Positions 26,125-33,909 of a stretch of 64,000 bases of DNA are shown here, in pieces. This DNA is from Alterisphingorhabdus sp038748365. Lineage in GTDB: Bacteria > Pseudomonadota > Alphaproteobacteria > Sphingomonadales > Sphingomonadaceae. Location: the NCBI GenBank assembly GCA_038748365.1, contig JBCDIZ010000001.1, positions 62,001-126,000 on the forward strand, written 5' to 3'. Each line of letters opens with the position of its first letter. Positions within the stretch are counted from its first letter, which is position 1. Position numbers and translations under genes: made by a program. The notes beneath the pieces were generated by a model. That model was not told the origin of the DNA and searched no databases. It was given only the letters and a program-made list of their open reading frames with translations.

Positions 26125-26583
26125 ATGACTGATGCATCAGCGAGCTATGGCATTAGCAAGGTCATGGCGGCTATCCCGCACCGCTACCCGATGCTGCTGG
26201 TAGACCGGGTTGAGACGCTGACTCTGGATGAGTCGATTCACGCGGTTAAGGCGGTGACCATCAATGAGCCATTTTTCCAGGGGCATTTCCCAGGTCGTCC
26301 TATCATGCCGGGTGTCTTGATTATTGAGGCACTGGCACAGGCAGCAGGGGTATTGGCAGTGGAAACGCTGGGCTTGGCCGATACAGGTAAGCTGGTGTAT
26401 TTTATGGCGATTGAGGGTGCAAAATTCCGCACGCCGGTTGAACCAGGCTGCCTGCTCGACCTGCACGCCAAATTTGAGCAGAAGCGCCCACGTGTTTGCA
26501 AATTCAGTGCTGAGGCCAAAATCTGTGACAAGACGGCATGTGAAGTATCCTTCACAGCGATGATCGCCGATCCGCCTGCATAG
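26125..26583 (+). CDS. fabZ: 3-hydroxyacyl-[acyl-carrier-protein] dehydratase FabZ
   Basis: Encodes 152 residues from the ATG at 26125 (MTDASASYGISKVMAAIPHRYP). It dehydrates 3-hydroxyacyl-ACP in fatty acid elongation. The hotdog-fold signature GHFPGRPIMPGVLIIEALAQ contains the catalytic His and Glu. In bacteria with lipid A, fabZ lies between lpxD and lpxA; here it follows skp directly and is followed by rpmE. Longer upstream extension of the frame overlaps skp and is rejected. Confidence 0.96.
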   Translation: MTDASASYGISKVMAAIPHRYPMLLVDRVETLTLDESIHAVKAVTINEPFFQGHFPGRPIMPGVLIIEALAQAAGVLAVETLGLADTGKLVYFMAIEGAKFRTPVEPGCLLDLHAKFEQKRPRVCKFSAEAKICDKTACEVSFTAMIADPPA

Positions 26584-26695
26584 GCCAAAGATATAGCCCA
26601 ATTTCGCTTGCTATTTAGCGACACAGCCGGTAATGGCCGCGCTTTCCCGCTAGACTGTGCTGGTCGGTAACCAGTGCGGCATGGAGACAAAAGAC

Positions 26696-26926
26696 ATGAA
26701 AAAAGACATTCACCCCGACTATCACATGATCACCGTCCAGATGACGGATGGTACCCAATTCCAGACTCGCTCCACCTGGGGCAAGGAAGGCGACACGCTG
26801 CAGCTGGACATTGACCCGACATCGCACCCGGCATGGACTGGTGGCAATCAGCGCCTGATGGATCAGGGCGGTCAGGTTGCGCGCTTCAACAAGCGTTTCG
26901 GTGGTCTTTCGCTCAAGAAAAAATAA
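26696..26926 (+). CDS. rpmE: 50S ribosomal protein L31
   Basis: Encodes 76 residues (MKKDIHPDYHMITVQMTDGT). L31 bridges the two subunits. The zinc-binding cysteines of the C+ type are absent, so this is the zinc-independent long form seen in alphaproteobacteria. The start at 26696 is chosen from family alignment; the frame is open upstream to 26657. It stands alone with a weak hairpin downstream. Confidence 0.95.
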   Translation: MKKDIHPDYHMITVQMTDGTQFQTRSTWGKEGDTLQLDIDPTSHPAWTGGNQRLMDQGGQVARFNKRFGGLSLKKK

Positions 26927-26932
26927 GTGAGT

Positions 26933-26955
26933 AAGGCGCTGTATTACGCGCTTTT
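26933..26955. terminator. Weak bidirectional hairpin between rpmE and pxpC
   Basis: AAGGCGC and GCGCTTT flank TGTATTAC after the rpmE stop, giving a 7-pair stem with one G-T pair and a short T-run. It sits in the 35-base gap between the convergent genes rpmE and pxpC and could end transcription from both sides. Short stem, so only moderate support. Confidence 0.4.
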
Positions 26956-26961
26956 CTGACT

Positions 26962-27948
26962 TTAATCCAATCTGAGATCAGGCAGATAGCGCCGCCATAG
27001 CTCCAGCTTTTCGGTGTAGATTTCGCGTGCCTTTTCAGCGCTGGTCGCGATCAGTTCAACCTTATCGCCACTGCGTAGCTGGCCGAGCAACTGTCGGTCA
27101 GCTCGAATAATCTGGCCGGCTACAGCATAGCCGCCAGTTGTGCGGCAATCGACTCCCATTAACAATGGCTGCCCATCGGGCGGTATCTGAATAGTGCCAG
27201 GGAACACAGCGTTGCTCGGCATTGTGCCGGATGTGTTTTGTTGAAAGTGATTAACGCTTTCCGACGTTTCCGGCCTTAGCTGTACCGCTGCACGGTCAAA
27301 ACGTGAGGTGACAAGCCAGGCAGAGGTGAGCGACGCTGTATCGGCTTCCTCTGATGCCACATCAGTTGCGACATAGCGTAAAACATAGTTTGCAGAAAAA
27401 CTTTGACGGGCGTTTTGAGGTAAGATGCGGTCTGTTACCGGTTTGGAAGATGGCCGTACTGGCAAACTGTCTCCTTCTTCCATCGACCAGTCTGCTGCAG
27501 TCCCCAAGCCTGCCGTAGCATAGGTTGATGTTGCGCCCAGAACTGTGTCGACAGCAAATCCTCCCGCAACAGCAAGATAGAGCCTCGCACCATGTCGTGC
27601 CGGGCTGATGCTGAAATGATCGCCCTCTGTGAGGCGCAAGGTTCTCCTACTGTCCTGCAGCTTGGCATTGACCACCACATTGCCGACTCCGCCCGCAATA
27701 CCAATGACTATGTCTGTCGCGGCATGGCCGGTGAAGCGTGATACTGCCCATTCCAATGCCGGACTTCCCGCCGGATTGCCTGCCAACCAGTTGGCCATCG
27801 CACAGGCTATCGGGTCGACAGGACCTGCGAGAGGAATGCCATGATGACGCATATTGCGCCAGGGTCGGCCCTGTATGGACATAGCCAGACCCGGCTGTTC
27901 GATAATCAGAGCAGCATCAGACTCAGACATGGCCATGCTCGCTGCCAC
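26962..27948 (-). CDS. pxpC: 5-oxoprolinase subunit C (biotin-dependent carboxyltransferase-like)
   Basis: Encodes up to 328 residues of the KipA/PxpC family, formerly annotated as allophanate hydrolase subunit 2. With PxpA and PxpB it opens 5-oxoproline to glutamate using ATP. Visible family sequences are RHHGIPLAGPVDPIACAMANWL and, near the C-terminus, DCRTTGGYAVAGQIIRADR. Starts at 27948, or at the in-frame ATGs 27939 or 27933, the last two giving less overlap with pxpB. Last gene of a five-gene minus-strand operon. Confidence 0.92.
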   Translation of the reverse strand: MAASMAMSESDAALIIEQPGLAMSIQGRPWRNMRHHGIPLAGPVDPIACAMANWLAGNPAGSPALEWAVSRFTGHAATDIVIGIAGGVGNVVVNAKLQDSRRTLRLTEGDHFSISPARHGARLYLAVAGGFAVDTVLGATSTYATAGLGTAADWSMEEGDSLPVRPSSKPVTDRILPQNARQSFSANYVLRYVATDVASEEADTASLTSAWLVTSRFDRAAVQLRPETSESVNHFQQNTSGTMPSNAVFPGTIQIPPDGQPLLMGVDCRTTGGYAVAGQIIRADRQLLGQLRSGDKVELIATSAEKAREIYTEKLELWRRYLPDLRLD

Positions 27949-28606
27949 TAATCTCGAACGAGACGGTATCGCCTATGGCCAATAAGGCAGGCGCTTTGCG
28001 ATTGTCGGGACGAAAAAGCAGTGTATTGGTGCGGCCAATAATCGGCCAGCCTCCTGGCCCCTTATGCGCGTAAAGACAAGCCTTGGCCCCGCGAAAACCG
28101 AGACTGCCTGCTGCTACTGCAGTCCGCGGCGATGCGAGACGGGGTATTTCGGGAAGGCTGTCTTCTCTGATGTCTTGCAGATAGGCAAAGCCCGGCTGAA
28201 ACCCGGTGAGTGACACATGATATACACGCTGTGACAGCCATTGCGGCAATTGCGATGTGCTGATGTTCAGCTGCGCCGCCACCATTTCGCACTCCGGAGC
28301 CGTTTCTGCGTCGATGACAAGTGGCAGGAGATGGTGCTGTGACGTTTGATATTCGTCAGAAGATCTGTTTTTCTGGGCATTTTGCAGAAGGCTTATCGCG
28401 CTGCTATGGGCCTGGCGCGCTGTCACTTTGGCTGGGTCATAGCGCAATGTCAGCATTGTTTCACCAGCGACGACAGCCTCCCATAGCGACTCTTCCAGTG
28501 CCATATGCTGCACCATCGCCATGGTACGCCAGTCCTCAACCGGCATCGCAAGCCAGTCTTCACCACTGATAAGATGACTGCCCCTTATGTCTTTCACGCG
28601 GCCCAT
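27923..28606 (-). CDS. pxpB: 5-oxoprolinase subunit B (KipI-like)
   Basis: Encodes 227 residues. The conserved C-terminal half is clear: LTGFQPGFAYL, then PRTAVAAGSLGFRG and GPGGWPIIGRTNT. It forms the 5-oxoprolinase complex with PxpC and PxpA. The N-terminal 40 residues are less typical of KipI proteins and the true start may be internal (for example the Met at MPVEDW). It overlaps pxpA by 13 bases and pxpC by up to 26 bases, showing a tightly coupled operon. Confidence 0.9.
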   Translation of the reverse strand: MGRVKDIRGSHLISGEDWLAMPVEDWRTMAMVQHMALEESLWEAVVAGETMLTLRYDPAKVTARQAHSSAISLLQNAQKNRSSDEYQTSQHHLLPLVIDAETAPECEMVAAQLNISTSQLPQWLSQRVYHVSLTGFQPGFAYLQDIREDSLPEIPRLASPRTAVAAGSLGFRGAKACLYAHKGPGGWPIIGRTNTLLFRPDNRKAPALLAIGDTVSFEISGSEHGHV

Positions 28607-29367
28607 CTTTCTATATGGATCGACTGAGCTTCGAGCGATCGGCGGATATGGTCGGCATTATCGGCAGCGCCTTTGGTATCGCCATGCATGCACAGCGTCT
28701 GAGCCTCCACATTTACAGGCTTTCCGCTGGCGCTGATGGCTTGTTGGTGCAGGGTAATGCACAGGGCTTGCTCAGCCTGTTCATCTCTATCGGTTAGCAC
28801 TGAACCCGGTTCGCTACGCGGCTTCAAATGGCCATTGTCAAGATAGCGGCGGTCAACAAAAGCCTCACCAATATAGCGGCTTCCCGCCTTCTTGGCGGCG
28901 GTCTCCATGGCACCGCCAGCCAAACCAACGATAGGCATATCAGGGAAGCTTTCAGTAAAAGATACGGTTACAGCCTCTGACAGAACTTCATCTCGCGCCA
29001 GATCATTATAGAGCGCGCCATGTGGCTTGATGTGCGTCAGGTCGATGCTTAATTGTTGGCCAATCTGTATAATTTCAGAGATCTGCGCTGTCAGGCTTTG
29101 CAGCAGTTCCGGCAGGGCTATATCCATTGTATGTCTGCCAAAATTGGCACGATCAGGATAAGAAGGATGGGCGCCCGCCGCAACACTATGATCATATGCA
29201 AGTTGTAGTGTTGCGCGCATTGTCTCGCTATTGCCGATATGGCCGCCACAGGCGATATTGCAGCTCGAAATCACAGGCATCATCGCTCTATCGGTTACAA
29301 GATCGCGTGGATCATCCGCTTCACCAAGATCGGCATTGAGGTCGATACTGCTTTTGCGCATCGCCAA
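28594..29367 (-). CDS. pxpA: 5-oxoprolinase subunit A (LamB/YcsF family)
   Basis: Encodes 257 residues. SIDLNADLGEADDPRDL at the N-terminus, SSCNIACGGHIGN, and VAAGAHPSYPDRANFGR are hallmark YcsF sequences with probable metal or substrate ligands. The frame begins at TTG 29367, with an ATG two codons later at 29361; either is possible. It follows the NRAMP-like transporter with no gap. Acts with PxpB and PxpC in 5-oxoproline degradation. Confidence 0.95.
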   Translation of the reverse strand: MAMRKSSIDLNADLGEADDPRDLVTDRAMMPVISSCNIACGGHIGNSETMRATLQLAYDHSVAAGAHPSYPDRANFGRHTMDIALPELLQSLTAQISEIIQIGQQLSIDLTHIKPHGALYNDLARDEVLSEAVTVSFTESFPDMPIVGLAGGAMETAAKKAGSRYIGEAFVDRRYLDNGHLKPRSEPGSVLTDRDEQAEQALCITLHQQAISASGKPVNVEAQTLCMHGDTKGAADNADHIRRSLEAQSIHIERWAA

Positions 29368-30636
29368 TCATCCTAAAAATCCGAGACTGGATGCAACCAG
29401 CCTGCCTCCCAAAAGCAACGTTATCGCAATCACAGCCAGTGCGGCAAGTTTTACAACTATATTATCCTCTATCATCATTTCGGTCTCGTCATCATGATAG
29501 CGCAAGCGAAAGAGCATGATCGCCACTATTGGCAGCAACAAACCATTGGCAGCCTGTGCCGTGACGATCACGGCTATCAGCGAGGTTCCGGTGATGGCTA
29601 CTGCTGCACCGATAAACACGATCACTATCGCAACAGCCTTTTCGATCTTTGATTTGGCGATGTCCTGGGGCACCAAGCTACCCGCAATCTCTGCAAGGAT
29701 GATACCCGTGGCCAGCGGCGCGGTGATGGCCGAGGTCAAGCCTGCGGCAAACAGGCCGATGCCGAGCAGATAGGGTGCATAGGAACCGGCTAAGGGGCCA
29801 ATTTGCCGCGCCATATCAGCAGGGTTTTCGATAGCCATGCCATTGGCAAACATATGCGTGGCTGCGGTGGAGAGAATGGCGATGGAGACTAGCCCACCCA
29901 AACCAACCGCGCCGATAGTATCGGCTCGCATTTCATTGAGAGAATGTGTGTTGGCTGTGTTCCAGCGTTGTCTTGCCAGAGCTGCATGCAGGAAAAGGTT
30001 ATAGGGAACGATAGTCGTACCGATCAAAGCGATCGCGCGTAATGTTGCGCCGTCGGGAATAGTCGGAAGCAGCCCCTTAGCCATAGCGGACAAGTCGATA
30101 CCGCCCATGAGCGCAGTTGTGAGAAAGGCCAGACTCATCACCAGCACTAGAACGGTGAGCAATCCAGTCAGGATCTGGCGATTTGGGGTGAGTAGGGCAG
30201 CAATAGAAAGCAGCGCGACCAGAATGATGGCAAGCGAGCTGCTGAGGGCGTTCTCGTCTAGAACCAGTTCCAAACCAATAACTGCGCCACCAATGTTTCC
30301 AGCTTCATAGGCGGCATTACCAATGCCGAGTGCGACCAGTAACAGGATTGCAATCGCGATCCGGCTTACCGAACCATTCGCTATGCCCAGCATCGCTTCG
30401 GCTAGCCCCTGACGGCGAATTATACCAATCGTTCCCGCCATATTCTGCAGGATGATGGTCGCGATGGTGGCGAAGACCAATGCCCAAAGCAGGGCGAAGC
30501 CATAGCTGGCTCCAGCAATGCTGGCAGTGGTGACGGTACCCGGCCCGATAAAGGCAGCGGTAACCAGTAGCGCCGGACCGGGACGATAGCGCAGCAATTT
30601 GCTCACAATAGCTGCATCAGCCCCATGGTTTTTCAC
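29368..30636 (-). CDS. NRAMP-family transporter lacking the metal-site motifs (YcsG-like)
   Basis: Encodes about 422 residues with roughly 11 membrane spans. It aligns with NRAMP proteins (GPGTVTTASIAGASYGFALLW in the first span), but the DPGN metal motif of span 1 is missing and the MPH motif of span 6 reads VPYNLFLH. It is therefore unlikely to be a normal Mn/Fe transporter. Position in a PxpABC operon, as with B. subtilis ycsG, suggests import of 5-oxoproline or a related compound; that is inference. The start may be ATG 30636, which overlaps the upstream gene by 20 bases, or GTG 30603. Confidence 0.82.
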   Translation of the reverse strand: MKNHGADAAIVSKLLRYRPGPALLVTAAFIGPGTVTTASIAGASYGFALLWALVFATIATIILQNMAGTIGIIRRQGLAEAMLGIANGSVSRIAIAILLLVALGIGNAAYEAGNIGGAVIGLELVLDENALSSSLAIILVALLSIAALLTPNRQILTGLLTVLVLVMSLAFLTTALMGGIDLSAMAKGLLPTIPDGATLRAIALIGTTIVPYNLFLHAALARQRWNTANTHSLNEMRADTIGAVGLGGLVSIAILSTAATHMFANGMAIENPADMARQIGPLAGSYAPYLLGIGLFAAGLTSAITAPLATGIILAEIAGSLVPQDIAKSKIEKAVAIVIVFIGAAVAITGTSLIAVIVTAQAANGLLLPIVAIMLFRLRYHDDETEMMIEDNIVVKLAALAVIAITLLLGGRLVASSLGFLG

Positions 30637-31273
30637 GATACCATTTGGTGATGATATATTTGAGGCCCTTACGCACCTTCATGCCGTGATGGATGGTCGA
30701 GGGATTAACGCTGCCATCGGGGCGGCGGTTGTTCCAGCCGAGAAGTTTTCCGGTCTCGGGCTGTACTGTTTTCTTGATCGCCTTGAAGCGTGTTGCGCCG
30801 CCTGCATCGACATCATTGAGATAGACGGTGAAAGTCCATGTCCGCTGCCCGGCAACCGAGCAATAGCGGTCATAATCCTGACCACCTGGCTCAAAATAAT
30901 CGGTGTGCGGTTTGAATTCCTGCCCAATATCATAGCGCTGGCCTTGCAGCGTTTCGCCATATTTCTGTTCTATGCCTGAAATCTCTGACAGCTTCTTATC
31001 CAGTTCTGCAACCACCGGGTCCTCATGATTGAGATCGCAAGTCTCGCTGGTGCGGAAATAGTCGTCACCATTGGGGTCGGCGATGGTCGATGGGCGGCGA
31101 TCGATATCGATGAGTTTGACAAGATGCGCGCAGCTCTCCGCATCAAGGAAGTTCTTGTAAATAAACAGTTCCAGCTTGGGATTGGGAACCTTCTGCACTG
31201 CCGGGTTAGCCGCGAGCGCAGAGGCATCGCCCTGATTCATTCCGACAATAAGCTCAGGCTGAGTCTTGGTCAT
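30617..31273 (-). CDS. Prolyl-4-hydroxylase-like 2-oxoglutarate/Fe(II) oxygenase
   Basis: Encodes 218 residues from the ATG at 31273; a longer open frame upstream is the antisense of gspI and is rejected. The double-stranded beta-helix iron ligands are visible as the HTD of FKPHTDYFEPGG and the distal His of STIHHGMKV, followed by a lysine (GLKYIITKWYR) that would bind 2-oxoglutarate. The protein resembles the catalytic domain of prolyl 4-hydroxylases. It is first in the operon with the NRAMP-like protein and PxpABC, and divergent from gspI. The substrate is unknown. Confidence 0.85.
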   Translation of the reverse strand: MTKTQPELIVGMNQGDASALAANPAVQKVPNPKLELFIYKNFLDAESCAHLVKLIDIDRRPSTIADPNGDDYFRTSETCDLNHEDPVVAELDKKLSEISGIEQKYGETLQGQRYDIGQEFKPHTDYFEPGGQDYDRYCSVAGQRTWTFTVYLNDVDAGGATRFKAIKKTVQPETGKLLGWNNRRPDGSVNPSTIHHGMKVRKGLKYIITKWYREKPWG

Positions 31274-31352
31274 GCCCGTTCTTTTAGCGATATTGCCGCG
31301 AAAGCAAAGTGGGTGCTCGCCATATGTTGCCAAGCCAACTATAGAAGCGCCG

Positions 31353-31826
31353 ATGCGCCGTTTTTTCGCCTTTTTGCCTGGATGCCGAACAACTACGCGC
31401 CGAACAGATGCGCGCCAGCAGGGTTTCACCCTGTTGGAGATGATGATCGCACTCGCGATTTTCGGCCTGGCGGCACTGGCGCTGATCCGGCTGACCAGCT
31501 TTACCGTGACGCAAACTGCGACGCTGGATGACCGGCTGATGCAGGAGCTGGTGGCGCAGAATCTGGCAACCGACATCCTCACCACGCCGCAGCCGCCCAG
31601 CATTGGCGATGAAGAAGGAGAGGTGGAAAATGCCGGGCGCAATTTTGTCTGGAACCAGACCGTCACCCCAGAAGCAGAAGGCCTTTTGCTGCGCGTGAGG
31701 ATTACCGTGCGCAATGGCGAGGGCGGACCTGCCGGCAATGGCTATACGCTCGAAGTGATCCGCAGCCCGGAAGTGCTGCAACCGCCGCTCGACCAGCTGC
31801 AACAGCAACAGGCGCCGCAGACATGA
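31353..31826 (+). CDS. gspI: Type II secretion minor pseudopilin GspI
   Basis: Encodes 157 residues from ATG 31353. The prepilin peptidase site is QQG-FTLLEMMIALAIFGLA, with cleavage after the Gly and a Glu at mature position 5; the leader is 24 residues. GspI initiates the pseudopilus tip with GspJ and GspK. The frame is open further upstream to 31266, but that would overlap the divergent oxygenase gene. The stop overlaps the gspJ start (ATGA). gspG and gspH are not nearby. Confidence 0.85.
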   Translation: MRRFFAFLPGCRTTTRRTDARQQGFTLLEMMIALAIFGLAALALIRLTSFTVTQTATLDDRLMQELVAQNLATDILTTPQPPSIGDEEGEVENAGRNFVWNQTVTPEAEGLLLRVRITVRNGEGGPAGNGYTLEVIRSPEVLQPPLDQLQQQQAPQT

Positions 31827-32584
31827 GCATGAGAGCGATTCATCTACTTTGTCGGTTCGCCTCGAGCGAAGTCGAGAGGCCGGTGCAAGTGGAGAGCCGT
31901 GTCTCGACTTCGTCGCAAAGCGACGAAGTTTATCCTGAGCTTGTCGAAGGGCTCGACACGAACGGGCAGGGGCGAATATCGGGAGGCAGTGTTCGGACTA
32001 ACGGTTTCACCCTGATCGAGATGATGATCTCGCTGTTTATCTTCGCGCTGCTGTCCAGTGCGGCGCTGGCGCTGTTGACGATCAGCGCCGATAGCGAAAA
32101 TGCCGCGCGCGAAAAGTCCTCCGAGATATCGACACTGCGCCGTTTCACGACAATCTTGCGACAAGATATGGCGCAGGCGCTGCAACGCCCGGCGCGTGAT
32201 GCGCGCGGAAATCCGCTGCCCGCCTTTCATGCCGAGGATGCGGTATTGGCCGGTCTAGTGCGCGGTGGCGTGCAGATATTGGGCGAGGGTGATGCTGCCG
32301 GGGGCAGCGATATCCAGCGCATCGAATATCGTTTTCAGGATAATCAGCTTAGCCGTTTTGCCTTTGCCCATGTCGATGGCAGTGAGGCGGGGCGCGAGAC
32401 AGTGATCTTCGATGATGTTGAGGATATCGCCATGCGCTATCGGCTGGTCACCGGCCAGTGGCAGGATGACTGGCGCACCGAAAATATCCTCGAACAACCG
32501 CTAGCAATGGAAATGACGATTACGCGTCAGGGACAGGCCCCGCTGCGGATTATGACGCCGGTGGGCACGGGGTATCGCCGATGA
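31823..32584 (+). CDS. gspJ: Type II secretion minor pseudopilin GspJ with a repeat-derived leader
   Basis: Encodes 253 residues from ATG 31823, overlapping gspI. The mature pseudopilin begins at TNG-FTLIEMMISLFIFALL, cleavage after Gly 61, giving a 61-residue leader. Residues 12-47 of that leader are encoded by a dispersed palindromic repeat (31855-31964). GTG codons at 31883 and 31889 inside the repeat are alternative starts; there is no usable start between the repeat and the cleavage site. The mature part is a normal GspJ. Coupled to gspK by an ATGA overlap. Confidence 0.85.
   Translation: MSMRAIHLLCRFASSEVERPVQVESRVSTSSQSDEVYPELVEGLDTNGQGRISGGSVRTNGFTLIEMMISLFIFALLSSAALALLTISADSENAAREKSSEISTLRRFTTILRQDMAQALQRPARDARGNPLPAFHAEDAVLAGLVRGGVQILGEGDAAGGSDIQRIEYRFQDNQLSRFAFAHVDGSEAGRETVIFDDVEDIAMRYRLVTGQWQDDWRTENILEQPLAMEMTITRQGQAPLRIMTPVGTGYRR
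31855..31964. repeat. TCGAGCGAAGTCGAGA-type palindromic repeat, copy 2, inside gspJ
   Basis: Shares GTTCGCCTCGAGCGAAGTCG and the right end CTCGACACGAACG with the copy at 13596-13667, and carries an extra middle block. That block contains a perfect 10-base stem (31907-31916 with 31920-31929, loop AAA) and TATCCTGAGCTTGTCGAAGG, a common dispersed repeat motif. It lies in frame in the gspJ leader and does not interrupt translation. Confidence 0.85.
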
Positions 32585-33573
32585 ACCGTCGTCGCATAGC
32601 CTTTCCTAGAAGCGAGCGCGGTGCGGCACTGATGACGGTGCTGCTGCTTGTTGCGGTGTTGTCGGTGATCGCGGCGTTGATGCTTGAGCGTTCGACATTG
32701 GCGACGCGGCTGGCAGTCAATGGTGCGGATCGTGAGACGGCGCGCTGGCAGGCCTTGGGTATTGAGTCATTGGCGTTGCAGGAAATCGCCAATCTGAAAC
32801 AGCAAAATGGCCGCCTGCCGCCGATTGGCATCGCCCCTGACGGCATCCAGCAGCAACTACCATTCGAGCGCGGCGCGGCACAAATCACGGTGCGCGATGG
32901 CGCGACCTGCTTCAATATCAACTCTTTGGTGACCGGCCAGCCAGGCCGTCTGGCGAGCAATCCGGCTGCGATGGAGCAATTTGCGCGCCTCGCCAATGTG
33001 GTGCAGATCGACCAGCGTCAGGCGCAATCCCTGGCAGCTGCGATTGCCGACTGGATCGACAGCGACCAACAGGAAAATCCCGGCGGTGGCGAGGACGGCT
33101 TTTACCTGCGTGAGGATGAGCCTTATCGCACCGGCGGACAGCTTATCTATGATATTGGCGAGCTGCGCGCGATACGTGGCATGGATGAGGTATTGTTTGA
33201 CCGGCTTCGGCCATGGCTCTGCGCCTTGCCCGCTGCGGAAATGTCGGCGCTCAATATCAACCAGCTACGGCAGGATCAGTTTCCGTTGATAGCCATGTTA
33301 TTGCCGCCAGAATATCCTGTGAGCCGCGTGCGCGAGATACTGGCGACGCGTCCGCCACAGGGTTTTTCCAGCGTATTCAACTTCTGGCAGACGGTGGAGT
33401 CAGGGCAGAACGAAATCAGTTCCAATGTCCAGCAACAGGCCGTGCTGGATACCCGCTGGTATGCGCTGGAAACCCGAGTGACGATTGGTGACGCCTTGCT
33501 CAAAGAGCGTGCATTGGTTGATGGCAGGCTCGATCCGCCGCGTGTGGTCTGGCGTGTCTGGGATGGGGATTGA
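32581..33573 (+). CDS. gspK: Type II secretion minor pseudopilin GspK
   Basis: Encodes 330 residues. The hydrophobic pseudopilin stem is at ERGAALMTVLLLVAVLSVIA near the N-terminus, without the Glu 5 of other pseudopilins, as is normal for GspK. A large globular domain follows with the acidic EDGFYLREDEPYRTGG segment, near known calcium-binding positions of the family. GspK caps the pseudopilus tip with GspI and GspJ. The rest of the secretion system is not in this window. Confidence 0.9.
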   Translation: MNRRRIAFPRSERGAALMTVLLLVAVLSVIAALMLERSTLATRLAVNGADRETARWQALGIESLALQEIANLKQQNGRLPPIGIAPDGIQQQLPFERGAAQITVRDGATCFNINSLVTGQPGRLASNPAAMEQFARLANVVQIDQRQAQSLAAAIADWIDSDQQENPGGGEDGFYLREDEPYRTGGQLIYDIGELRAIRGMDEVLFDRLRPWLCALPAAEMSALNINQLRQDQFPLIAMLLPPEYPVSRVREILATRPPQGFSSVFNFWQTVESGQNEISSNVQQQAVLDTRWYALETRVTIGDALLKERALVDGRLDPPRVVWRVWDGD

Positions 33574-33731
33574 ATATTTCGTCTTCACACTGCCTTAAGA
33601 AAAAATCCCTTTCACTATCCGTGCATTTGCGTAAGAAACGCATCTTCAGCGAATCCCCGCTTGACGCTGGTTAAAACCGGCCCCTAAAGAGCGCGTTACC
33701 GCGCAAACCAAGGGTTTAGTGCCGGGGATAT

Positions 33732-33809
33732 GGCGATCGTAGCTCAGTTGGTTAGAGCGCCGGTTTGTGGTACCGGAGGTCGGGGGTTCGAGACCCCTCG
33801 GTCGCCCCA
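33732..33809 (+). tRNA. tRNA-His (GTG)
   Basis: A complete cloverleaf: acceptor GCGATCG/CGGTCGC, D-arm GCTC...GAGC, anticodon loop TTGTGGT reading histidine (GTG), T-arm GGGGG...CCCC. The extra G at position -1 (33732) facing C73 (33806), unique to tRNA-His, is present, and CCA (33807-33809) is encoded. It lies between gspK and the amino-acid dehydrogenase gene. Confidence 0.97.
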
Positions 33810-33909
33810 TTTTCCCCTGAGTTTGAACCTTGTAGATGTGCGGCATTGCAACGCGCTGTTATCGGTTCTGTGCCGATGATGGAATTGGGAATCAGCAAGG
33901 GGGCAGCCT

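Noticed and set aside
31274..31738. N-terminal extension of the prolyl-hydroxylase frame to 373 residues
   Set aside because: The extra part is antisense to gspI; the family-like sequence begins at the ATG at 31273.
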